6,390 bases of DNA from Methanocellales archaeon (GTDB taxonomy: Archaea > Halobacteriota > UBA148): the NCBI GenBank assembly GCA_013415795.1, contig JAAEEL010000032.1:1-6390 (forward strand). The letters are read 5' to 3'. Under the pieces are notes generated by a model, which did no database searches, was not told where the DNA came from, and saw nothing but the letters and a program-made list of their open reading frames with translations. The position numbers and the translations under genes are program-made. Positions 1-5,328 of this stretch are shown here, piece by piece (the first letter of the stretch is position 1; each line of letters starts with the position of its first letter).

Positions 1-1
1 A

Positions 2-781
2 AAGAGATTCGAACTGAAAGAAAACGGCAAAGATCTGTCTTCTTTGGGAATAGCTAAAGACGTGTTTATAGAACTATGGGAGATCCTCGAAAAACTGGGA
101 GTTGATACCGCCCTTTTGATGATTGATAACGCACATTATATATCCAATATATATCTAGATTTCTGGAAGAAAGATATTAGTAAATTGTTTAAAAATCTTT
201 CAGAGCATGGATGTAACTTTATATTATGCATAGCCGGAAGAAAAGACATTTTTTCAAATCCAAAGGGAGCTGATTGGACTTTTGTTGACTTCTTTAACAT
301 CAAGAAAGAACTGAATCCGTTTAATTTGAATGAAACTAGAGAATCTATCTTAAAGCCCTTGAAACTTTCAGGTCTAGATCTGGAAGTTAAAGATGAAGTT
401 ATTGAAAAAATACAAGATTTAACAGCAGGATATCCAAGTTTCGTCAATTTCATAATGAGAGAGCTGGTGAGTTTAAAGCCAAAGGGCAGAATTGACCTGA
501 GATTTTTTGATGAAAGTTACCTTAATATTATGAAATCAATGGGGTGGGAAAGATTTAGGAGTGACTTTTCTATAGCGAGTGATAAGGAGAAAAAGATATT
601 ATTGGCCATGGCAAAAATACCAGACAATTTTAGTCCGTCTGACATAAGTATAAAAGACTCTAGAACACAGCTTAGGTTTTTGCTTAATAAGGGGCTCATT
701 ATAAAACATGAAAGAGGACGGTATTCTCTTTATAATCCACTATTCAAAGAATATCTGAAGATGCTGGATGAAAATGAATAA
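2..781 (+). CDS. AAA-type ATPase with C-terminal winged helix, 5'-truncated
   Basis: The reading frame is open from the left edge (first full codon at base 2) to the TAA at 779-781, giving 259 visible residues, so the start and the Walker A P-loop lie outside the window. A TTG at 44 is in frame but is an internal codon, since coding continues upstream of it. Visible parts, numbered from base 2: a Walker B strand LLMIDNAH at residues 38-45; a sensor-1-like strand LCIAGRKD at 75-82; a lid region containing GYPSFVNF at about 143-150, typical of Orc1/Cdc6-like and STAND ATPases; and a predicted winged helix at about 194-254 (DKEKKILLAMA to NPLFKEYLKML). This order matches the broad archaeal AAA_16/'archaeal ATPase' group, whose members act as DNA-binding or signalling switches. 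The actual role is unknown. The visible portion is A/T-rich, and no membrane segment or extra domain follows the winged helix. It converges on truA across a 434-base gap. Confidence 0.8.
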   Translation, partial: KRFELKENGKDLSSLGIAKDVFIELWEILEKLGVDTALLMIDNAHYISNIYLDFWKKDISKLFKNLSEHGCNFILCIAGRKDIFSNPKGADWTFVDFFNIKKELNPFNLNETRESILKPLKLSGLDLEVKDEVIEKIQDLTAGYPSFVNFIMRELVSLKPKGRIDLRFFDESYLNIMKSMGWERFRSDFSIASDKEKKILLAMAKIPDNFSPSDISIKDSRTQLRFLLNKGLIIKHERGRYSLYNPLFKEYLKMLDENE

Positions 782-985
782 GGCGCAGATAAATATACGA
801 ATAAATGGCCTGTAAATCAAGTTAAAGATTAAAGCCAAAAGAATGTAAAATACCAAAGCTAAAAACATTTTTACCCCAATTTCAAGATATATTAAAATTC
901 CTATTAATATCGGCCTTCTTGTCTTTTATTCCAAAACTACGCCGGTAGAGTTCTATAGCAGAAAAATCAAAGTGCCAAGTCTGTT

Positions 986-1066
986 ATGGCTTTGGATACA
1001 TTAATCGTTGAAAAATACGAAATAATTAAAAATAAGACATTTTTACCGTTGAGGAGAAAGAGATGA
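986..1066 (+). other. tiny ORF of 26 codons, unproven
   Basis: An ATG at 986 opens a 26-codon frame (MALDTLIVEKYEIIKNK..., ending PLRRKR) closed by TGA at 1064-1066. The frame is open back to a TAG at 956-958, so it could also be a remnant of something longer. The composition (mixed charged and hydrophobic, basic tail) looks more protein-like than random A/T-rich translation, but I do not recognise it. There is no clear Shine-Dalgarno sequence before the ATG. Its stop overlaps the ATG of the next tiny ORF as ATGA. It may be a gene remnant or chance. Confidence 0.2.
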
Positions 1067-1137
1067 ATACTCTATTTCTACTCTTTTTATTTTTTTATAG
1101 CATTTTTATTTTTACTGATCATCACAAAAAAAATTAA
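1063..1137 (+). other. tiny hydrophobic ORF of 24 codons, unproven
   Basis: An ATG at 1063, preceded by the purine-rich GAGGAGAAAG (1051-1060, Shine-Dalgarno-like GAGGAG), opens a 24-codon frame ending at TAA 1135-1137. The peptide is a run of Leu, Phe and Ile followed by TDHHKKN, which would suit a single membrane segment. However, the Phe/Leu content comes directly from a T-rich tract that also looks like a transcription terminator, so a coding role is doubtful. The start overlaps the stop of the preceding tiny ORF. Confidence 0.15.
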
Positions 1138-1150
1138 ATTTTAAAAATTT
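1074..1150. terminator. back-to-back oligo-T terminators between converging genes
   Basis: On the + strand, bases 1074-1115 hold repeated T runs (TTT, T5, T7, T5, T5) that would end transcription coming from the ATPase gene. On the - strand, the A-rich stretch at 1126-1150 reads as T8 followed by further T runs, about 66-90 bases past the truA stop. Archaeal RNA polymerase terminates at oligo-T tracts without needing a hairpin. Opposed T tracts lie where two converging transcripts should end. Confidence 0.5.
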
Positions 1151-1215
1151 AAAAGACAGACCGTCAAGAATAAAAATAGCAGATATTAATTACACTCTTT
1201 AACATCCCATCTAAC

Positions 1216-2040
1216 TCAATATTCCATTGCATCTCTCATGTCTTGGAGCACTTCTCCCATGGTGCCATGCCACAGGAAAAGGTTTTGAAGCGCTTCTACC
1301 GCTCTCCTTTTGACGTATTCGTCGTCGATAAAATTTACATCCAGATAGTTTACCCTCTTTAGCACCAACCCAAAAGGTGGAGCAGGTGCTATGCCCTCCT
1401 CATACTGATCTGGTCTTAACATGTCTTTTAACCAATTCTCATCCTTGCTTCCATCCCCTACCATGCTGAGCCCAGTTACGATCTTGCGGACCATGTTCCA
1501 CATAAAACAGTCAGCGACAATATCCAAGGTCATGAAAGATCCATCTATGCGTATATCAATGCATTCTATCCTGCGCTTAGTATCTTTTTCATCATCTTTT
1601 GCGTTTGTGGCAAAATTCGCAAAGTCATGCAACCCTATCAATAGTTTGGAAGTATCTCTCATTCTTGAAATATCGAGACCTTTGCCATAGAGCACATACC
1701 TGTATTCCCGACTAATTGCATTTCTTCTTGGATCGAAAGTCTTTGGCACTTCTGCCCTACTCCATACCCATATATCGGCTGGTAGCTCATTGTTTAAAGC
1801 CCTAGGAATTGCCATATCCGGTGCGTCTGTATCGAATGCAACCACTTGCTCAAGCGCATGCACGCCCTTATCTGTTCGTCCTGCATACGAATAATTTGCA
1901 TCATGTGAATCATCGATTATGCTCATCTTATTCAGCGCTTTTAGTAATTCCCCCTCTACGGTTGGAACGTCTGGCTGTATTTGGAATCCATGATAATTGT
2001 TTCCTAAATAGGCTAATTTGAATGCTATTCGCAATGTCAT
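1216..2040 (-). CDS. truA: tRNA pseudouridine synthase A
   Basis: TruA isomerises uridines in the anticodon arm of tRNAs (positions 38-40 in the well-studied enzymes) to pseudouridine; it is cytosolic and needs no cofactor. Numbering from the longer frame that begins at base 2055 (279 residues), the sequence shows the N-terminal AFKLAYLGNNYHGFQ at 11-25, the catalytic motif GRTDKGVHA at 59-67 with Asp62 as the expected nucleophile, REYRYVLY at 116-123, GLHDFANF at 141-148, FMWNMVRK at 184-191 and APAPPFGL at 223-230. All core motifs are intact and the length is normal for the archaeal family. I prefer the Met at 2038-2040 (residue 6, 274-residue product). The family-conserved sequence begins right there, GGAG lies five bases upstream, and the TATA-like box at 2063-2075 would put transcription start near 2043, after the first ATG (2053-2055). 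The stop is at 1216-1218. It is divergent from argG. Confidence 0.95.
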   Translation of the reverse strand: MTLRIAFKLAYLGNNYHGFQIQPDVPTVEGELLKALNKMSIIDDSHDANYSYAGRTDKGVHALEQVVAFDTDAPDMAIPRALNNELPADIWVWSRAEVPKTFDPRRNAISREYRYVLYGKGLDISRMRDTSKLLIGLHDFANFATNAKDDEKDTKRRIECIDIRIDGSFMTLDIVADCFMWNMVRKIVTGLSMVGDGSKDENWLKDMLRPDQYEEGIAPAPPFGLVLKRVNYLDVNFIDDEYVKRRAVEALQNLFLWHGTMGEVLQDMRDAMEY

Positions 2041-2062
2041 TCCATCTCCATCCATCCAATAC

Positions 2063-2075
2063 TATACTATTTATT
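2063..2075 (-). promoter_or_regulatory. probable truA TATA box
   Basis: On the - strand the sequence reads AATAAATAGTATA. Its centre is about 29 bases upstream of the preferred truA Met at 2040, the spacing expected for a leaderless or nearly leaderless archaeal transcript. A second A/T box, shared with argG, lies at 2083-2094 and could instead give a leader of roughly 20 bases containing GGAG. Inferred from spacing and composition only. Confidence 0.4.
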
Positions 2076-2082
2076 GTGCCAA

Positions 2083-2094
2083 CATTAAAATATT
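2083..2094 (+). promoter_or_regulatory. probable argG TATA box (leaderless start)
   Basis: The sequence CATTAAAATATT is centred about 27 bases before the argG ATG at 2116, so initiation would fall at or within a base or two of the start codon. No Shine-Dalgarno sequence is present between the box and the ATG, consistent with a leaderless mRNA. The element is nearly palindromic in A/T content and may serve both directions. Confidence 0.45.
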
Positions 2095-2115
2095 CAGCGG
2101 TTTAATTGACTTACA

Positions 2116-3282
2116 ATGCCAAAAAAAGTTGTTTTATCTTACTCTGGGGGATTGGACACCTCAATATGCATCCCATTGTTGAAAGAGCGATATGAATATG
2201 ATCAAGTAATCACGGTTGCCGTAGATGTGGGACAATCGCGTTCTGAAATCAAAGAAGCCGAGGAAAAAGCCTCTAAACTAAGTGACAAGCATTATACCCT
2301 GGATGCGAGGGAAGAATTCGTTCAAGACTATCTCTTTCCTTTGATCAAAGCCAATGGCGATTATGAAGGCTATGTTCTTGGGACCGCCATAACTCGTCCA
2401 TTGATTGCGAAAAAAGTCGTGGATATTGCAAATGAGGAAGGTGCAGATGCATTAGCCCATGGATGCACTGGAAAAGGAAACGATCAGCTTCGCTTTGATG
2501 TTGTGTTTCGAACTACTAACTTGGACGTAGTTGCCCCTCTAAGAGACCTGGATAAAACAAGGGAATGGGAGATAGAGTATGCCATAAATCATGACATACC
2601 GGTTCCTGCAACAAAATCAAAGCCTTGGAGTATTGACGAGAATATTTGGAGTAGGAGCATCGAGGGAGGGATGCTTGACGATCCATTTTATGCCCAGCCA
2701 GAGGAGATATTCCGATGGACAACCGCTCCAGAAAAGGCGCCTGATGTTGCAGAAGTAATTGAAATAGGATTTGAAAAAGGTATACCGATATCCCTAAAAG
2801 GTAAAAAAATGGATGGCTTCTCTCTGATAGAAAAACTCAATAAAATAGGTGGCAAGCATGGAGTTGGCAGGTCAGATATAATGGAAGACCGGGTTTTGGG
2901 ACTGAAGATGAGGGAAAGTTATGAGCATCCTGCTGCTACGATTTTGCTTGAGGCACATAGGGACCTTGAAAAGCTTGTTTTGACACGAGCCGAGTTAAAA
3001 TTCAAGGCCATGGTAGATGATATGTGGGGGGAGTTGGCCTATCAGGGACTAGTGGACGATCCGTTGATGGCAGACTTAAATGCATTTATAGATAAAACCC
3101 AGGAAAGAGTAACTGGTTTTGTGAAAGCGAGATTATTCAAGGGAAATTCACGTGTGGTGGCACGCAGGTCTCCGAACGCATTAAGTTTCGAGGGATCTTT
3201 AAATCAAAAAAGTGCAGAGGGGTACTCAAAATTTTACGGTCTTCAAGCGAGGATTTTCCAGAACCTCATTAAACGATTTTGA
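2116..3282 (+). CDS. argG: argininosuccinate synthase
   Basis: ArgG joins citrulline and aspartate using ATP (to AMP and PPi) to form argininosuccinate, the penultimate step of arginine biosynthesis, in the cytosol; the family acts as a homotetramer. The 388-residue product carries the N-type ATP pyrophosphatase P-loop SGGLDTS at 10-16, GTAITRPLIAKK at 89-100, the HGCTGKGNDQLRFD segment at 115-128, SIDENIWSRSIEGG at 172-185 and a VGRSDIMEDRVLGLK region at 250-264, all typical. The ATG at 2116 is chosen because the conserved KKVVLSYSGG core follows at once and a TATA-like box sits 27 bases upstream. Near the C-terminus, SPNALSFEGSLNQKSAEGY (352-370) appears several residues shorter than the usual SPxxLY...DL.SF...DQKDAEG region, while flanking motifs remain. 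The overall form resembles methanosarcinal ArgG. argH is not in the window. The gene is divergent from truA and followed by a pentanucleotide repeat. Confidence 0.97.
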   Translation: MPKKVVLSYSGGLDTSICIPLLKERYEYDQVITVAVDVGQSRSEIKEAEEKASKLSDKHYTLDAREEFVQDYLFPLIKANGDYEGYVLGTAITRPLIAKKVVDIANEEGADALAHGCTGKGNDQLRFDVVFRTTNLDVVAPLRDLDKTREWEIEYAINHDIPVPATKSKPWSIDENIWSRSIEGGMLDDPFYAQPEEIFRWTTAPEKAPDVAEVIEIGFEKGIPISLKGKKMDGFSLIEKLNKIGGKHGVGRSDIMEDRVLGLKMRESYEHPAATILLEAHRDLEKLVLTRAELKFKAMVDDMWGELAYQGLVDDPLMADLNAFIDKTQERVTGFVKARLFKGNSRVVARRSPNALSFEGSLNQKSAEGYSKFYGLQARIFQNLIKRF

Positions 3283-3295
3283 GACCATGTTACAA

Positions 3296-3355
3296 TAATA
3301 TAATATAATATAATATAATATAATATAATAAAATAAAATAAAATAAAATAAAATA
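3296..3355. repeat. compound pentanucleotide tandem repeat
   Basis: Seven perfect copies of TAATA (3296-3330) are followed without interruption by five perfect copies of AAATA (3331-3355): 60 bases, 12 units, a fixed 5-base period and one base change (T to A at unit position 1) at the switch. It begins 13 bases after the argG stop and ends about 185 bases before the trxB start. It contains only A and T. Such short-unit tracts gain and lose units by replication slippage. Confidence 0.95.
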
Positions 3356-3360
3356 AAGTA

Positions 3361-3422
3361 CCAAATCTTTGGAAAGAGGGGACTACTCTCCATGAATTCA
3401 AGATTTGTTCAGAATTCATTGG
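3361..3422 (+). other. potentially structured stretch upstream of trxB
   Basis: Two inverted pairings compete or combine here. CAAATCTT (3362-3369) can pair with AAGATTTG (3400-3407). CCATGAATTC (3390-3399) can pair with GAATTCATTGG (3412-3422) with one bulged T at 3419 around a 12-base loop (3400-3411). Because the right arm of the first pairing lies in the loop of the second, the two could form a pseudoknot or alternative folds in RNA. No known riboswitch class was recognised, and no T run follows, so it is not a typical terminator. Confidence 0.3.
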
Positions 3423-3506
3423 AAATAGAACTACTAAAAAGCTTCTTTATCGGGTAGTTTACGTGTAGTATAGAATGATATAAATCTCCTCTTTACTAAC
3501 AGAAAA

Positions 3507-3516
3507 TTTATTAATA
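3507..3516 (+). promoter_or_regulatory. probable trxB TATA box
   Basis: TTTATTAATA is centred about 29-30 bases before the trxB ATG at 3541, placing the transcription start at or just before the codon. A second candidate, GATATAAAT at 3477-3485, would give a leader of around 30 bases. That leader would include GGTAGTGAT (3526-3534), which partly matches the archaeal Shine-Dalgarno consensus through GTGAT. Both are inferred from composition and spacing. Confidence 0.4.
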
Positions 3517-3540
3517 GGACTATGTGGTAGTGATGTTATA

Positions 3541-4440
3541 ATGGCATATGATCTGGCTGTAATTGGCGCTGGTCCTGCAGGTCTGACTGCTGGAATCTAT
3601 GCAGCGAGAAGTGGTTTAAGTACGTTTATACTTGAGAGGGCAACTACCGGCGGGCTAGCAAATGAAGCTTGGTTAATAGAGAACTATCCCGGCTTCGATT
3701 CTATAGAAGGCATGGAACTTATGGATCAGATGAAAAAACATGCCTTGAAATATGTGAGCATCCTGCCAGCAGAAGTCAAGAAAATCGAGATAGATAAAAA
3801 TATGACTCTATACACGAATAATAACTCATATAAGTCGGATGCAGTGATACTAGCCACCGGCTCCTTGCATAAAAAACTCGGCATACCCGGCGAAGCAGAA
3901 TTTATTGGCAAAGGAGTATCCTATTGTGCCGCATGTGATGGCTTTTTCTTTAAGGAAAAAAAAGTTCTTGTTGTTGGTGGCGGCAATACAGCGGCAACTG
4001 AGGCGATCTACCTTCAAGACATTGGCTGCGATGTGACATTAGTGCACAGAAGAGACCAACTCAGAGCAGAGAAATCATTAGAAAAAAGACTTATTAAATC
4101 TGGTGTGAAGATAATCTGGAATTCAGTATTGGAGGAAATAAGAGGAAAAAATCTTGTTAACAGTGTCCTGATTCATGATTTGAGAGAAGATGTGTCTTAC
4201 GAGTTAGATTTTGACGGCGTGTTTGTATTAATAGGCGACTCTCCAAACAATACATTGGCAAGTGCTGTAGATGTAAAACTAGATGGGCAGGGCTATATAA
4301 TCACCGATAAAAAACAGAGAACGAATCTGCACGGGGTCTACGCCGCAGGCGACGTGACGGGTGGTGTAAGGCAAATCGTGGTGGCATGTGCTGAGGGCGC
4401 GATAGCGGCTTTATCTGCCTATGAAGACCTAAGTATTTGA
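3541..4440 (+). CDS. trxB: thioredoxin reductase (FAD, NADPH-type)
   Basis: This flavoenzyme passes electrons from NADPH through FAD and a redox-active disulfide to thioredoxin in the cytosol. The 299-residue protein has the full low-molecular-weight TrxR layout: FAD-binding GAGPAG at 9-14; a GGLANEAWLIENYPGF segment at 37-52 corresponding to the family's GGQL...ENYPGF region; ATG at 106-108; the redox centre CAAC at 129-132; the nucleotide-binding GGGNTAA at 146-152; HRRDQLRA at 169-176; and the C-terminal FAD motif YAAGDVTGG at 267-275. The HRR...R pattern favours NADPH over NADH; an F420-dependent relative is less likely because this motif is intact. The ATG at 3541 is the natural start: the upstream ATGs at 3522 and 3533 hit stops within a few codons. 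tspO follows after 46 bases. The thioredoxin partner is not in the window. Confidence 0.95.
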   Translation: MAYDLAVIGAGPAGLTAGIYAARSGLSTFILERATTGGLANEAWLIENYPGFDSIEGMELMDQMKKHALKYVSILPAEVKKIEIDKNMTLYTNNNSYKSDAVILATGSLHKKLGIPGEAEFIGKGVSYCAACDGFFFKEKKVLVVGGGNTAATEAIYLQDIGCDVTLVHRRDQLRAEKSLEKRLIKSGVKIIWNSVLEEIRGKNLVNSVLIHDLREDVSYELDFDGVFVLIGDSPNNTLASAVDVKLDGQGYIITDKKQRTNLHGVYAAGDVTGGVRQIVVACAEGAIAALSAYEDLSI

Positions 4441-4454
4441 AGATATAGCGTCAA

Positions 4455-4465
4455 TTTAATAAATA
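4455..4465 (+). promoter_or_regulatory. probable tspO TATA box (leaderless start)
   Basis: TTTAATAAATA is centred 27 bases before the tspO ATG at 4487, and no Shine-Dalgarno sequence lies between them, which fits a leaderless transcript separate from trxB. A near-copy (TTAATAAATA, 4477-4486) directly abuts the start codon, so the 46-base gap contains a small A/T-rich near-duplication. Confidence 0.4.
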
Positions 4466-4486
4466 GGTTAATTAAATTAATAAATA

Positions 4487-4966
4487 ATGGATATTAAGAA
4501 TATAACCAAACTTGTATCTTCTATCGTAATTTGCCAATTAGCAGGAGTTATTGGTTCATTTTTTACTTTTCCTTCTATTACAACATGGTATGCTGCTTTG
4601 GAAAAGCCGAGTTTCAACCCCCCCAACTGGCTATTCTCTCCTGTTTGGATTACACTTTTTATTCTAATGGGTATCTCACTATACTTAGTATGGAGTCAAG
4701 GAACTAAAACAAAATATGTAAAAATAGCACTAACCTTATTTGGGATTCAGCTTGCACTTAATATCCTGTGGTCACTTATTTTCTTTGGATTAAAATCTCC
4801 ATTTTTTGCTTTTATAGAAATAGTGATCTTGTGGGTTGCAATATTGGCAACGATTTTTAAGTTTTCTAAAATATCCAAAACCGCGTCTTATCTGCTGATA
4901 CCCTACATTCTCTGGGTAAGTTTTGCAGCAGTGCTTAATTTTTCAATCTGGGTTATTAACCTATGA
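4487..4966 (+). CDS. tspO: TspO/MBR family membrane protein
   Basis: TspO/MBR proteins are five-helix membrane proteins that bind porphyrins and related ligands and are linked to stress and tetrapyrrole handling; the exact reaction is disputed. The 159-residue product has the usual family length and about five hydrophobic segments (roughly residues 8-28, 52-70, 78-101, 105-126 and 132-157). Signature residues are present: WYAALEKPSFNPPNWLFSPVW at 34-54 (the loop rich in Trp, Pro and Lys), LMGISLYLVW at 60-69, QLALNILWSLIFF at 88-100, and the last helix PYILWVSFA...LN..IW..N at 139-158. The ATG at 4487 is chosen because a TATA-like box sits 27 bases upstream and the first membrane segment follows normally. 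It lies 46 bases after trxB on the same strand, possibly co-expressed but with its own promoter candidate. No haem or cobalamin biosynthesis genes are visible nearby, so its ligand cannot be inferred from context. Confidence 0.93.
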   Translation: MDIKNITKLVSSIVICQLAGVIGSFFTFPSITTWYAALEKPSFNPPNWLFSPVWITLFILMGISLYLVWSQGTKTKYVKIALTLFGIQLALNILWSLIFFGLKSPFFAFIEIVILWVAILATIFKFSKISKTASYLLIPYILWVSFAAVLNFSIWVINL

Positions 4967-4984
4967 TTAATCAGTTTTGCTTTA
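4964..4984 (+). terminator. weak terminator candidate after tspO
   Basis: A perfect 10-base palindrome, TGATTAATCA (4964-4973), includes the tspO stop codon and is followed by GTTTTGCTTT. It has no loop, so it is a poor hairpin. The T-rich tail is the main argument, and a cleaner T6 tract lies further on at 5114-5119. Confidence 0.25.
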
Positions 4985-5113
4985 TCGACTTTCTACTAAA
5001 TTTCCACTAACAAAAGAACGATAATGTTTTGTCTAACTACTATATTGAGAGATTCTCTTTCTTTCAATCATCCATTTTAAGATTCAAAAAGATGTTTTAT
5101 TAAGTTGAATTGA

Positions 5114-5119
5114 TTTTTT
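5114..5119 (+). terminator. T6 tract, possible terminator
   Basis: A run of six T on the + strand lies in an A/T-rich, otherwise gene-free stretch between tspO and the promoter of the propeller gene. Oligo-T is sufficient for archaeal termination. The rest of 4985-5113 shows only a small AGAGA-T-TCTCT palindrome (5048-5058) and no RNA gene or coding frame I can support. Confidence 0.3.
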
Positions 5120-5143
5120 GATACGAAGTTTAAAAAGCTTCAC

Positions 5144-5173
5144 AAAAATATTTAAGATATGGCTTGTCTTAAA
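5144..5173 (+). promoter_or_regulatory. candidate promoter with operator-like inverted repeat
   Basis: An A/T box, AAAAATATTTA (5144-5154), overlaps the left arm of a perfect inverted repeat: TTTAAGA (5151-5157), nine bases, then TCTTAAA (5167-5173). If the box is a TATA element, transcription would begin near 5175, and the repeat would occupy the space between box and start, a common position for archaeal repressor sites. A third copy of TTTAAGA lies at 5076-5082. The expected target is the leader ORFs and propeller gene downstream. The regulator is unknown. Confidence 0.35.
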
Positions 5174-5200
5174 ATTGAGAAATAAAGAATTGCTGCGTAT

Positions 5201-5233
5201 ATGGTTGATATATTTGATTTGGTGAATAAATGA
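5201..5233 (+). other. 10-codon leader ORF, unproven
   Basis: An ATG at 5201 opens MVDIFDLVNK, ending at TGA 5231-5233. That stop overlaps the ATG of the next small ORF as ATGA. It lies about 26 bases after the predicted transcription start. No Shine-Dalgarno sequence is evident before it, and so short a frame may be chance. Confidence 0.12.
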
Positions 5234-5310
5234 ATGAAGGAATATTAAGTCCAGGATATTACAAACTAGTTAATCAAAATTCTCACTTATTTTTCTTCAT
5301 GATTAGGTGA
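5230..5310 (+). CDS. possible 26-residue small protein or leader peptide
   Basis: An ATG at 5230 preceded by GGTGA (5221-5225, matching the Shine-Dalgarno core with a four-base gap) opens a 26-codon frame (MNEGILSPGYYKLVNQNSHL..., ending FFFMIR) that stops at TGA 5308-5310. That TGA is part of GGTGATC (5306-5312), itself a good match to the anti-Shine-Dalgarno complement, just ahead of AAGGAG (5313-5318) and the TTG start of the propeller gene at 5329. The tight arrangement suggests translational coupling or a leader peptide. I do not recognise the peptide, and chance remains possible. Confidence 0.3.
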   Translation: MNEGILSPGYYKLVNQNSHLFFFMIR

Positions 5311-5328
5311 TCAAGGAGAAAGATTACT

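Noticed and set aside
136..699. Minus-strand open frames inside the ATPase gene (136-453 and 517-699)
   Set aside because: They are shadows of the + strand ATPase frame; their translations show no family motif, while the + frame has Walker B, lid and winged-helix features.
782..985. Hidden gene in 782-985
   Set aside because: Frames are broken by stops and the only structure is a 4-pair CTAC/GTAG hairpin at 937-948. I see nothing supportable there.
968..994. Hairpin CAAA-GT-GCCA / TGGC-TTTG at 968-994
   Set aside because: Eight pairs with a two-base bulge and no T run after it; too weak for a terminator or RNA gene call.
863..1047. Repeated ACATTTTTACC in the ATPase-truA gap
   Set aside because: Two copies of a low-complexity 11-mer with unrelated flanks; no third copy or symmetry supports a site.
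3435..5141. Shared 11-mer TAAAAAGCTTC at 3435-3445 and 5131-5141
   Set aside because: A window of this size and A/T content is expected to contain a few matching 11-mers by chance, and the flanks do not match.
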